Assembly: GCA_013289825.1 (NCBI GenBank)
Contig: JABCZF010000001.1
Span: 248,001 to 312,000 of the forward strand
Reading direction: 5' to 3'
Length of the DNA stretch: 64,000 nucleotides
From: Acidobacteriota bacterium
GTDB taxonomy: Bacteria; Acidobacteriota; Terriglobia; Acidiferrales; UBA7541
This document shows, piece by piece, positions 29,751 through 37,333 of the stretch. Each line of letters starts with the position of its first letter. Within the stretch, counting starts at the first letter, position 1. Both the position numbers and the translations under genes were made by a program. The notes beneath the pieces were generated by a model, which was not told the DNA's origin, did no database searches, and was given only the letters and a program-made list of their open reading frames with translations.

Positions 29751-29841
29751 CTGTGAAGCAGGAACCCGCCGAAGCGACCAGGCGAAACTGCCCTGGCAAC
29801 GCCGTAAGAATCCTCGACATTCATGGCGAGGAGGATGTCAA
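29751..29841 (+). mobile_element. IS200/IS605-family right-end remnant with tnpB 3' tail
   Basis: The frame from 29753 reads VKQEPAEATRRNCPGN then ILDIHGEEDVK, like the tail of TnpB proteins. The DNA carries the family's right-end form: AATCCTCG, a short loop, CGAGGAGGATGTCAA. The stem CCTCG/CGAGG is at 29803-29822 or so and the element ends at TCAA (29838-29841). No tnpA, left end or the rest of tnpB is present, so only about 90 bases survive. The terminal TCA supplies, on the other strand, the TGA stop of the neighbouring TonB-like gene. Confidence 0.6.
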
Positions 29842-30176
29842 GAATTCGGATCAAACGTAACAGCCACGGTAATCGTGCTCTCGCCACCCGTCGCAAAGCG
29901 CCACTGACGCACGGCTTTCTCCGCGGCATCCGCCAATGCCGGATTCCCACCCAGCACCTCTACGTCCTTCACTGTCCCGTCCGCATGGATAGCCACTTTC
30001 AACCGCACCGTCCCGCCAATGCCCCTTCTCTTCAAAATCGCCGGATACTGCGCTTCCACCTTTTTCAGTATCTTGCGATCCGTCTCCTGCCCACGGACCG
30101 GCGTCAGGCACACTAGCGTCAAAACTAGCCAACCGCATATCGCGGCGTATCGTTTTCTGCGTTCACGTTTTGTCAT
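29838..30176 (-). CDS. Exported TonB C-terminal-domain protein
   Basis: The 112-residue protein has a signal peptide (YAAICGWLVLTLVCLTPVRG) and then a TonB C-terminal fold: AQYPAILKRRGIGGTVRLKVAIHADGTVKDVEVLGGNPALADAAEKAVRQWRF, the classic YP..A...G..G.V....I...G.V..V....G...L..AA..A...WRF pattern. It lacks the proline-rich spacer and, if the signal is cleaved, the anchor needed to energise receptors. It is thus a stand-alone domain, a form frequent in Acidobacteriota. Its TGA stop lies in the IS200/IS605 scar, so the last residues (DPNS) may be altered. Confidence 0.85.
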   Translation of the reverse strand: MTKRERRKRYAAICGWLVLTLVCLTPVRGQETDRKILKKVEAQYPAILKRRGIGGTVRLKVAIHADGTVKDVEVLGGNPALADAAEKAVRQWRFATGGESTITVAVTFDPNS

Positions 30177-30550
30177 TGTGCGGCCTTAAAGCAGAGGTAT
30201 GGGACTGGGCTTTCGGACTACTCACACCACTGCCGGTTCCTTTGCCACACTAACGCTGCAGTCTTCCTACCAACTTTCCGCGTTTTTCACAAACGCGTTC
30301 CAGCAGCGCAGCGCATCCCCGCACCGTAATTGTAAGTTATTGTAATAAATAGGCTTAGCAAGTTATCGGCGATTCGCTTGGGGGGCCCCTCTAGAGCGTC
30401 CAGCGGGACCACCCAAGCACACTTTCTCAACCTCTTCTCACCACCATGTTTCACATTGAGACAATCCCCGTGATCGCCCATTGATGGAGAGTCACCGAGA
30501 CCTGGCCTCTTGGCAAGTTCGAGAGAGCCAAAAGCGTTCGGAGGAGTCAA
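30177..30550. other. Gap between TonB-like and DinB-like genes
   Basis: These 374 bases contain an inverted repeat CGCGTTT-TTCAC-AAACGCG (30279-30297) without a T run, and otherwise nothing recognised. A minus-strand open frame at 30287-30550 (87 codons) has odd composition and no homology I can name. Confidence 0.4.
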
Positions 30551-31099
30551 CTATTTCGCTGCTGCGGGCTGCGCCGTAGGCGGCAGAATCCCATTCAATC
30601 GCAAATACACCGCCTGCGCCCCATAGTGGTCATACCAATCGTCGCTCAAGGTAATAAGCGCCCCTGCGCGCGACGTCTGCCGGTTCCCAAACAAAGTCAG
30701 CGGATCGCCCAACTTCGAATCGTCCACCCCCGCCAGTGCCGTCGAGCAAAACTCAAACGAAGCCTTCAGCCCTGCCACCAGCTTGTCCTTGCCATCCGCC
30801 TCCGTCAGTTTCACGTCCGGAGGCGCCGCTCCCGAAATCTTCGAACACAAGAAATAGTTCGACTGCGCGATGTGCATCACCACGTGCCCGAACGAGTTCA
30901 TCTCCGCGGTAGGCTTGAAGCCATATTTTTCCGCCGGCATCAAATCCGCCGCGGCCACCATATTCTTCTCATACCGTGTCAATTGCCCCTTCACGGTAGT
31001 CGTCACCGGATTGGCCACGGGCCCCGGGGCCACATCCTGAGCCATTGCAGCCACCCCGCCTGCCAGCAAGCAGGCCATCACCAATCCAATTCGCTTCAT
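30551..31099 (-). CDS. Exported DinB-superfamily protein
   Basis: The 182-residue product starts at the ATG at 31099 (MKRIGLVMACLLAGGVAAMAQ), a clean signal peptide with GGAGG 9 bases upstream; ATGs at 31105 and 31117 are alternatives. The mature part is a four-helix DinB-like bundle: MPAEKYGFKPTAEMNSFGHVVMHIAQSNYFLCSKI has the first metal-site His, and LITLSDDWYDHYGAQAVYLRLNGILPPTA matches the closing HxxxH-type helix (here DHYGAQAVYLR). Exported DinB proteins are very common in Acidobacteriota; their reaction is mostly unknown. It is convergent with nothing and ends beside the 374-base gap. Confidence 0.75.
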   Translation of the reverse strand: MKRIGLVMACLLAGGVAAMAQDVAPGPVANPVTTTVKGQLTRYEKNMVAAADLMPAEKYGFKPTAEMNSFGHVVMHIAQSNYFLCSKISGAAPPDVKLTEADGKDKLVAGLKASFEFCSTALAGVDDSKLGDPLTLFGNRQTSRAGALITLSDDWYDHYGAQAVYLRLNGILPPTAQPAAAK

Positions 31100-31477
31100 T
31101 GTCATTTCCCTCCGCATAAAGCGCTCCTCTGGCCCCGCATCTTCCGAAGTGGTCGCTGGGAAGCATACCCCCGCGCCATCCGCCCGACAAGCAGCTTTCC
31201 ACCCAAGGAATCGCCGTCTACTGAGAGCCATCGAGCCAGATCATGGAGAGGTGATCATCGCCAGACGCGAGCGCCCTCGACTATTGCGGAATTCGATACG
31301 TCCCATTCAAATTTCGTTTAACTTCGCGCATCCATTCGCTCTCATAATACATGCCGAGACTCTTGAAGCCTCAGCCCGCTTCGAGGCGATTTTAAATCAG
31401 CGATCTGGCCGCAGGTGGCCGGGATTTCTCGAAAGGTTGGAACGAAGGCCGCGGGTCGCGGCCTCCATGAGGAGCTT
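31100..31477. other. Divergent intergenic region with leader hairpin
   Basis: These 378 bases lie between divergent DinB-like and DUF2934 genes and probably hold both promoters. The hairpin GGCCGCG-GGT-CGCGGCC (31447-31463) is 7 bases upstream of the ribosome site of the DUF2934 gene and could affect its translation. No gene is seen. Confidence 0.4.
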
Positions 31478-31696
31478 ATGGCAAGAACAAACGGAAATGG
31501 TTCATCGACAAAAAGCAAATCCCCCTCCGCGAAAAAGCTTTCCCCGCAACAAAAGATCGCGCAGCGCGCCTATGAAATCTATCTAGAGCGCAACGGCGCC
31601 CCCGGCAATCCGGTGGAAGACTGGGTCCGCGCCGAACGCGAGGTTCTCGAGAAATCTCGCAAATCCACCAAGAAAGCCGCCGCGGCCGCTGCTTAA
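31478..31696 (+). CDS. DUF2934 small protein
   Basis: The 72-residue protein has a start at 31478 set by AGGAG three bases before the ATG. After a Ser/Lys-rich leader, the core QQKIAQRAYEIYLERNGAPGNPVEDWVRAEREVLE matches DUF2934 (I.xRAYELYE.RG...G...DWL.AE.E). The tail is Lys/Ala-rich (STKKAAAAAA). DUF2934 proteins are small, probably helical, and of unknown role; the basic ends suggest nucleic-acid contact. It is likely a single-gene unit. Confidence 0.8.
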   Translation: MARTNGNGSSTKSKSPSAKKLSPQQKIAQRAYEIYLERNGAPGNPVEDWVRAEREVLEKSRKSTKKAAAAAA

Positions 31697-31976
31697 TCCC
31701 GGCGCTGGCCGTCGGCGTTCATTTCTCACTCGCGCCTTCCGTCACTTCAAACGAAGCAGGATGGCGTTTCAATTCCGCTTGGCTTCTCCGAGGTGGCTGC
31801 CCTGTCGAGCCAACTCTGGTACCCTCGCGCGCATTTTTTTGCGAGCGATGAAATCACTTTTCGCCGTGGTTCGTTCACCTTGCGCTACTGGCGAGCTCAC
31901 CGCAGACATTCGCCGGGCACTCGGCTACAATGGCGCGGCTCGAAAACGGCTCCATATTTCGCCAAGGAAAACTCCC

Positions 31977-33761
31977 ATGTCCGTCGTGTCACAAACCATG
32001 AACCGCCTGCCGCGCTTGGCCACCTGCAGATTCGTTGGCTGCGTTTTCCTAAGCATCGCGGCGCTCACAGCGTCTTCCGTCATGCTTTTGGCCGCTTCAG
32101 AAGGGCCCCAAGGAAATGGCGAAAGTTCCCGGCAACCTCGCTTCGCCATCTCCTTCGATTCGAATCTCAGCCCCACCCCTCTCGATGGCCGGGTTTACGT
32201 GGTCATCTCCACAAAACAAGCCCCCGAGCCTCGCACGCAAATCCTGGAAGAAGAAGCCCAGTCCCAGCAAATCTTCGGCGTAGACGTCGAGGCCCTGGCC
32301 CCCGGCCAAAACGCCGTCATCGCGGACGACGCTCTGGGCTACCCCACCGCCAATTTTCACGACCTCCCGGCCGGAGACTATTGGGTCCAAGGCGTCCTCA
32401 ACAAGTACACCACCTTCCACCGATCCGACGGCCACACCGTGAAGCTCCCCATGGACGAAGGTGAAGGCCAGCACTGGAACACCAAGCCCGGCAATTTCTA
32501 TAGCACTCCCGAACGCGTGCACATCGATCCCGCTTCCCGAAACACGATCCAAATCCATCTCAGCAAAGTGGACCCGCCGATCGATTCCCCGAAGGACACC
32601 GAATGGGTCAAGCACATCAAAATCCAAAGCCAGGCGCTCACGAAATTCTGGGGCCATCCCATGTATTTGGGCGCAATTGTTGTCCTGCCCGAAGGCTGGG
32701 CTTCTCATCCCAAGGCCCACTATCCCCTGCTCGTAAATCACGGCCACTTCCCCCACGACTTCAACGGCTTCCGCACCACGCCTCCGGAACCCGCCATGAC
32801 CGGCAACGCCCTAGAGCGCGCCCAGACGCAATACAAGTTTTACCAGGACTGGACCACCGGCAAGCTCCCGCGCATGCTGCTCCTGCTAGTCCAACACGCC
32901 AATCCTTACTACGACGATTCCTACGCGGTAGATTCCGCCAACGTCGGCCCCTACGGCGAAGCCATCAATCGCGAACTCATCCCCCAAATCGAAAAGCAAT
33001 TCCGCGGCATCGGCCAAGGCTGGGCCCGCGCTATCTACGGAGGCTCCACCGGAGGCTGGGAAACTCTAGCCACGCAAATCTTCTATCCCGATGACTACAA
33101 CGGCGCCTGGGGCGCGTGCCCCGACCCGGTAGATTTTCACGCCTACCAATCCGTGAACATCTACGAAGACGAAAACGCCTACTGGACCATCGGCCCCTTC
33201 GGCCGCATAGCCCAACCCGAAATGCGCACGCCGCCCGGCCTGATCCTCGCCACCACCGAAGGCACCAATCGCTGGGAACTAGTTCTCGGCACCCACGGCC
33301 GCTCCGGCGAACAATGGGACATCTGGCAAGCTGTCTTCAGCCCCGCAGGCCCCGATGGGTACCCCGCCGAAATCTGGAATCAACGCACCGGCGTTATCAA
33401 TCACGAAGTCGCCGCCTACTGGCGCCAACACTACGACCTCACCGCCATCCTCGAACGCGACTGGAAAACCCTGGGCCCCAAGCTGGAAGGCAAACTCCAC
33501 GTAATGGTGGGCACGGCCGACTCCTTCTTTCTGGACCACGCCGTCCACCTCATGCAAACCTCGATGGAATCCTCCGCCAACCCCCACTACGTCCCGGACT
33601 TCGACTACGGCGTCGACCAACCCCACTGCTACACCGGCCCCCCAGGCTCCACCACTCGCGAAGGCGGCCTAACGTTCACGCAACGCGTCCTAAAATCATC
33701 CGAGGCCTGGATGCTAAAAACCGCCCCCCCAGGCGTCGACACAACCAGCTGGCGCTACTGA
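31977..33761 (+). CDS. Exported esterase-like alpha/beta hydrolase
   Basis: The 594-residue protein starts at the ATG at 31977 with AAGGAAAA upstream; the longer open frame to 31761 gives no signal peptide. The signal is CRFVGCVFLSIAALTASSVMLLAASE. An N-terminal beta-rich domain (about 45-230) precedes the hydrolase. The hydrolase has LGAIVVLPEGWASHPKAHYPLLVNHGHF and a nucleophile elbow YGGSTGGWE with Ser357. Later Asp and His candidates lie in VGTADSFFLDH and FDYGVDQPHCY. It resembles the enterochelin-esterase/putative esterase group. Substrate unknown; location likely periplasmic. The coding strand is strikingly C-rich. Confidence 0.75.
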   Translation: MSVVSQTMNRLPRLATCRFVGCVFLSIAALTASSVMLLAASEGPQGNGESSRQPRFAISFDSNLSPTPLDGRVYVVISTKQAPEPRTQILEEEAQSQQIFGVDVEALAPGQNAVIADDALGYPTANFHDLPAGDYWVQGVLNKYTTFHRSDGHTVKLPMDEGEGQHWNTKPGNFYSTPERVHIDPASRNTIQIHLSKVDPPIDSPKDTEWVKHIKIQSQALTKFWGHPMYLGAIVVLPEGWASHPKAHYPLLVNHGHFPHDFNGFRTTPPEPAMTGNALERAQTQYKFYQDWTTGKLPRMLLLLVQHANPYYDDSYAVDSANVGPYGEAINRELIPQIEKQFRGIGQGWARAIYGGSTGGWETLATQIFYPDDYNGAWGACPDPVDFHAYQSVNIYEDENAYWTIGPFGRIAQPEMRTPPGLILATTEGTNRWELVLGTHGRSGEQWDIWQAVFSPAGPDGYPAEIWNQRTGVINHEVAAYWRQHYDLTAILERDWKTLGPKLEGKLHVMVGTADSFFLDHAVHLMQTSMESSANPHYVPDFDYGVDQPHCYTGPPGSTTREGGLTFTQRVLKSSEAWMLKTAPPGVDTTSWRY

Positions 33762-34078
33762 TGTGTCTCTTGTACTGTGACTTTCCGTTGTCCTGACTTT
33801 GGTCTATGGCGGGGGCGGCTGTCTTTTTATAGGTACCGGCGTAGCTGCCGGTGCCGGACTTTAGCCGGTGGGTTCTCTTCGGAGAAAAACACCGCCGGAG
33901 AAACGGGGAATCGCTTGCCGAGATCTTCTTCTCGCCGGTGTACGAGTTTTCGGTTCCTCTGGTCCCTCCCTCGCCACGGGCCCCTTCCTCGGCTACCATC
34001 CCCGCGCTCGATTCACGGGGCCCATTTCCCTCAGGAGGCCCATTTCCCTCAGGAGGCCCATTTCCCTCAGGAGGATCG
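33762..34078. other. Leader region of the POT-like transporter gene
   Basis: These 317 bases contain an inverted repeat ACCGGC-GTAGCT-GCCGGT (33835-33852) and the triple ribosome-site repeat described separately. The open frame continues upstream in phase with the transporter for 76 codons, but its composition (GPFPSGG repeats) shows it is untranslated leader. Confidence 0.5.
34021..34074 (+). repeat. Three perfect tandem 18-base repeats, each with a Shine-Dalgarno core
   Basis: CCCATTTCCCTCAGGAGG occurs three times without a mismatch at 34021-34038, 34039-34056 and 34057-34074. Each unit ends in AGGAGG. The last AGGAGG is 4 bases before the ATG at 34079. Copy-number change by slippage would leave the final site in place. 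Confidence 0.9.
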
Positions 34079-35353
34079 ATGAGCCTCACGCAAAGACTGG
34101 AAGAAATCCGCGACGGCTTCGCGCGCCCCTTCTGGGTCGCCAACGTGAGCGAAATCTTCGAGCGCCTCTCCTACTACGGCGCGTTCTCCTCTCTAGCAGT
34201 CTATCTCCAGGAGAAACTGAACTTCTCCACCGAGCAGACCGGCACGCTCACCGGCATTTTCGGCGGCATGGTTTGGTTCCTAGCGATTTTCGGTGGCGCG
34301 GTCGCGGACAAACTCGGCTTTCGCCGCGCCCTTTCGATGGCCTATCTCATTCTGGCCGCGGCATACTTCCTGATCGGTTCGATCGGCGCATCGTGGCTCG
34401 CGCCCGTTCGCGGCGCGGTCCCGCTCAGTTTATTTGTGGGAGTCATCCTCATACTTCCCGCGCTCGGCATCGCGCTTGTAAAACCCTGCGTCGTCGGCAC
34501 TACCGCCCGCGCTTCCAAGGAAAATGTCCGCACCCTCGGTTACTCCATCTACTACACCATGGTCAATATCGGCGGCACCGCCGGCCCCTTTGTCGCCGAT
34601 TGGGCGCACACCCACTTTGGACTCGAAAGGGTTTTTCGCATCTCCGCTCTCAGCGTTTTCGCGATGTTTTTCCTCATCCTTTTTTTCTTCCGCGATCCGC
34701 GCAAACCGGGCGACGAGCCCGCGCCGAGTCTCGTTCAGGTAGTGCGCAACTTTCGCGCGGTAATCTGGCCGCCGCGGTTTCTCATTTTCCTGCTCATCTT
34801 CACAGGCTACTGGATCGTTTTCTGGCAGCAATACACCAGCCTGCCGGGCTTCATCCACACCTATGTGGACGCCAACGCCCACGTCGAGCTCATCTTGATC
34901 ACCGATGCCGCCATCGTTGTCTGCCTCACCTTTCTGGTCAATTACCTAGCCCGAAAAATACCGCCGTTCCATGCCGTCATTCTTGGCACGGTGATTTCCT
35001 CCTTATCGTGGCTGGTTCTGGCGTTCTGGCCGACAGTCGCCGGGGCGGTGGCCTCGATTGCTGTTCTAGCCATCGGCGAAATTATTCAGCAGCCGCCCTA
35101 TTACGCATACATCTCGCGCCTCGCACCTCCCGGCCAGCAAGGCACGTACATGGGTTTTGCGTTCCTTCCCATCGGCATCGGCTCACTGGTAGGAGGTTGG
35201 TTCGGCGGGACCATGATGCATCACTTCGGTGAAGTCGCGCACCATCCCGAGCGCGCCTGGTGGGCCATCAGCGCCGTCGGCTTCACCACCGCCCTGTTCC
35301 TGTGGATTTATGATCGCGCCGTCAAACCCGCCCGAGAGGAACCGTCATCCTGA
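34079..35353 (+). CDS. MFS transporter, POT/PTR-like (proton-coupled oligopeptide family)
   Basis: The 424-residue inner-membrane protein starts at 34079, set by AGGAGG. The N-terminus VANVSEIFERLSYYGAFSSLAVYLQ carries the ExxER motif and YYG of the POT family. The MFS loop motif follows as GGAVADKLGFRRALSMAYLILA. About 11-12 hydrophobic segments are visible, among them VPLSLFVGVILILPALGIALVKPCVVGTTA, FLIFLLIFTGYWIVFW and MGFAFLPIGIGSLVGGWFGG. It probably imports di/tripeptides with protons, but substrate is inferred from family only. It is not in an evident operon. Confidence 0.82.
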   Translation: MSLTQRLEEIRDGFARPFWVANVSEIFERLSYYGAFSSLAVYLQEKLNFSTEQTGTLTGIFGGMVWFLAIFGGAVADKLGFRRALSMAYLILAAAYFLIGSIGASWLAPVRGAVPLSLFVGVILILPALGIALVKPCVVGTTARASKENVRTLGYSIYYTMVNIGGTAGPFVADWAHTHFGLERVFRISALSVFAMFFLILFFFRDPRKPGDEPAPSLVQVVRNFRAVIWPPRFLIFLLIFTGYWIVFWQQYTSLPGFIHTYVDANAHVELILITDAAIVVCLTFLVNYLARKIPPFHAVILGTVISSLSWLVLAFWPTVAGAVASIAVLAIGEIIQQPPYYAYISRLAPPGQQGTYMGFAFLPIGIGSLVGGWFGGTMMHHFGEVAHHPERAWWAISAVGFTTALFLWIYDRAVKPAREEPSS

Positions 35354-35433
35354 GGGCGCGCAGCTCATTCTTATTCCCGAAGTCTTTCGCTGGAATTGGA
35401 CTCTTGGCTTCGAGCGGTGGACGGACAAGGCCT

Positions 35434-35916
35434 TCAATTGACCATGCGACGGAGCGAAGCGAGCGCCTGCCGCGCCAGCGAATACCGCGGCTCAACTTCA
35501 AGCGCCTCTTGAAAACACTTGATGGCGCGCGCGTACATCTCCTTGCCAAGATAAGCGCGGCCCAGGTTGTAGTGAGGAAAATGGCGTGGTTCGTAACGGC
35601 GCGCTTCAACGGCGCGATCGAGCCACGGAATCGCTTCATCGAAGCGTTCGAGTTCGATCAGATAGGCGCCGATATCGTTGTAAGGATTGCCAAACTCCGG
35701 ATCGACTTCGATCGCGCGCTTGCACTCCGCGATAGCCTCTTCGATGCGGCCCTGAAAGTGGTAGGTCCAGCCGAGAAAGGTGTAGGCCTCGGCGGTCGGA
35801 TGCAGTTCGAGCGAGGATTGATAGAGCTCCACAGCCCGCTCGTAGTCGCCCTCCATCTGCGCCTGATAAGCGTCTTGGAGGATTTCCCACGCCCGCGTGA
35901 GGGTTTCCTGGCTCAT
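35434..35916 (-). CDS. Tetratricopeptide repeat protein
   Basis: The 160-residue protein starts MSQETLTRAWEILQDAYQAQM. It has about four TPR units: GDYERAVELYQSSLELHPTAEAYTFLGWTYHFQGRIEEAIAECKRAIEVDPEFGNPYNDIGAYLIELERFDEAIPWLDRAVEA, and YNLGRAYLGKEMYARAIKCFQEALEVEP. There is no signal peptide, so it is a cytoplasmic protein-protein scaffold. The ATG at 35916 is preferred over a GTG 18 bases upstream. Partner unknown. Confidence 0.85.
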   Translation of the reverse strand: MSQETLTRAWEILQDAYQAQMEGDYERAVELYQSSLELHPTAEAYTFLGWTYHFQGRIEEAIAECKRAIEVDPEFGNPYNDIGAYLIELERFDEAIPWLDRAVEARRYEPRHFPHYNLGRAYLGKEMYARAIKCFQEALEVEPRYSLARQALASLRRMVN

Positions 35917-36128
35917 GGTGTAAATTGTTAACACACGGTTTGGAGGGCGTCAAAAGTACGAGAGTCCCATCGGTGCGCAGGATGAACCTGTCCTTTGTGC
36001 CGGGTTCCGGGAGTGGAAATTCCGGCCATAAAAAGAGAAGATGGGTGGGCACTTTACGCGCATCGAGGTTCGCACGGAAAGACATCTGCAGCGGAGAAAC
36101 GCTTGCACTTGAACACCAAGGGGGAGAC

Positions 36129-36500
36129 GTGAAGCGAAATTATGTGGTTCTTGGGATCGCCTTGTTGGGAATGTCCGTAGCGGTTTTGGCGCAAGATCCT
36201 CCGGCCAAGACGGCTCCAAAAAAGACCGCGGCGGGAAAGTCAGGATCGCCAACCAAAGGCAAGGAAGTGTTCGATCAGAAATGCGGCATCTGCCATTTTG
36301 CGGATAGCGACGCGAAAAAAATCGGCCCGGGCCTAAAAGGAATTTCCAAGCGCGGCACGTTTACCGTGAACAACAACAAGTTCACTGACGAATCGCTGAA
36401 AACCTGGATCGAAAACGGCGATACGCTGATGCCTCCATTCAAAGAGGTTCTGGACGATCAACAAATCAAGGACGTCATCGCCTACGTAAGGACCCTGTAG
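36129..36500 (+). CDS. Monoheme class I cytochrome c, exported
   Basis: The 123-residue protein has a GTG start after GGGGAG, then signal VVLGIALLGMSVAVLAQ. A Lys/Pro/Ala linker leads to KGKEVFDQKCGICHFADSDAKKIGPGLKGISKRGTF: heme motif C52-G-I-C-H56. The distal Met ligand is in GDTLMPPFKEVLDD, and the closing helix DQQIKDVIAYVRTL is typical. It is a soluble periplasmic electron carrier. No oxidase or reductase gene is adjacent. A convergent terminator of the HU gene follows directly. Confidence 0.92.
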   Translation: MKRNYVVLGIALLGMSVAVLAQDPPAKTAPKKTAAGKSGSPTKGKEVFDQKCGICHFADSDAKKIGPGLKGISKRGTFTVNNNKFTDESLKTWIENGDTLMPPFKEVLDDQQIKDVIAYVRTL

Positions 36501-36512
36501 GAGAAACAAAAC

Positions 36513-36560
36513 GGAAAAGAAAAAGCCCCCGACCGCCTGATTGCTCAAGCCATCGGGGGC
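36513..36560 (-). terminator. Intrinsic terminator downstream of the HU gene
   Basis: GCCCCCGA (36525-36532) pairs with TCGGGGGC (36553-36560). Read on the minus strand the stem is followed by TTTTTCTTTT. It lies 122 bases past the HU stop and just after the convergent cytochrome gene. Confidence 0.8.
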
Positions 36561-36681
36561 AAACTCAACCGGGACACCCGCCCAGGCACCTAGCGCGGTC
36601 CGAAGCGGCGATGCCGAAACATTATCTACAGCCGATTCTTGTGCGCTGTGTCCGGGCCTGCTCCCTGCGAGGCCGGGGGAT

Positions 36682-36975
36682 CTACTTCAGTACGGCGTCC
36701 TTGAACGCCTTTGCCGGGCGCAGGCGAACCACGGTCTTGGCCTTGATCTTGATTGCTTCGCCGGTCTGAGGGTTACGGCCCATGCGCGCCTTGCGGTGCG
36801 CTTTCACGGCGCGGCCGATGTTCGGAATAACGAACTTGCCCGCACCTCCCTTGCATTCCTTCACCGCGAGCTTAAAGAGCTCTTCGAAAAAGAGCACTGC
36901 GGTTTTCTTGGGTGTGCCGCACTTCTCGGCGATGTGCGACACGATCTTGCTCTTGCTCATTGGCTTGGCTGCCAT
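36682..36975 (-). CDS. hup: HU/IHF-family DNA-binding protein
   Basis: The 97-residue histone-like protein starts MAAKPMSKSKIVSHIAEKCGTPKKTAVLFFEELFKLAVKECK. It then has the beta-arm region GGAGKFVIPNIGRAVKAHRKARMGRNPQTGEAIKIKAKTVVRLRPAKAFKDAVL, including the arm motif R-N-P-Q-T-G-E. It bends and packages DNA as a dimer. The arm-region PNIGRAVKAHRKAR is more basic than in E. coli HU. It is a single gene with its own promoter (37081-37109) and terminator (36513-36560). An ATG at 36960 is an alternative start. Confidence 0.92.
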   Translation of the reverse strand: MAAKPMSKSKIVSHIAEKCGTPKKTAVLFFEELFKLAVKECKGGAGKFVIPNIGRAVKAHRKARMGRNPQTGEAIKIKAKTVVRLRPAKAFKDAVLK

Positions 36976-37080
36976 CTAGTCTGCTTATCCTCCTGTATTT
37001 TCTTTCCACCCCGAAACGATCGGGGCAGGCCGCGAGCGAAAAACCCCTGTTTTGCTGCGGAAAAACTCGGGCCGTGAGGC

Positions 37081-37109
37081 ACTATAGCCAAGCTGAAAGT
37101 AGAACGCAA
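37081..37109 (-). promoter_or_regulatory. Sigma-70-type promoter of the HU gene
   Basis: On the minus strand TTGCGT (37104-37109) and TATAGT (37081-37086) are separated by exactly 17 bases. Transcription would start near 37074, giving a leader of about 100 nt. Confidence 0.65.
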
Positions 37110-37286
37110 GGAAAAATCGCAAAAAAGGCCGGAAAAATGCAGATTTTTTGCCAGTGAGGCAAGAATGACCGTTAAAAACGCGTGTAACACGCTGGTCTAT
37201 CCCGCTCGAACGCCGGGAGGAACTCGGATGCCTTCGAATTCGTCGCATGCGCATGGCGAAACTGGAGCGTTTGAACGGCGAAACGA

Positions 37287-37302
37287 GAGCCTTCGAAGGC
37301 TC
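37287..37302 (-). terminator. Hairpin after the M20 peptidase gene
   Basis: GAGCCTTCGAAGGCTC is a perfect 16-base palindrome 32 bases past the M20 stop. There is no long T run (TCGTTT follows), so its role as a terminator is uncertain. Confidence 0.35.
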
Positions 37303-37333
37303 CAGCCAACGGCCGAACTTGTACCGCGCGCTG

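Larger units (their letters stand above)
36976..37333. other. HU upstream region and M20 downstream region
   Basis: These 358 bases hold the HU promoter, an unusually long leader of about 100 bases with AGGAGG 13 bases from the start codon, and a hairpin after the M20 gene. No coding sequence is seen. Confidence 0.5.

Noticed and set aside
30287..30550. 87-codon minus-strand frame after the DinB-like gene
   Set aside because: No start signal or known motif; Arg/Cys-rich, unlike its neighbours.
33851..34078. Extended N-terminus of the POT-like transporter
   Set aside because: It would encode GPFPSGG repeats from tandem ribosome sites before a hydrophilic start; the ATG at 34079 has ideal AGGAGG spacing.
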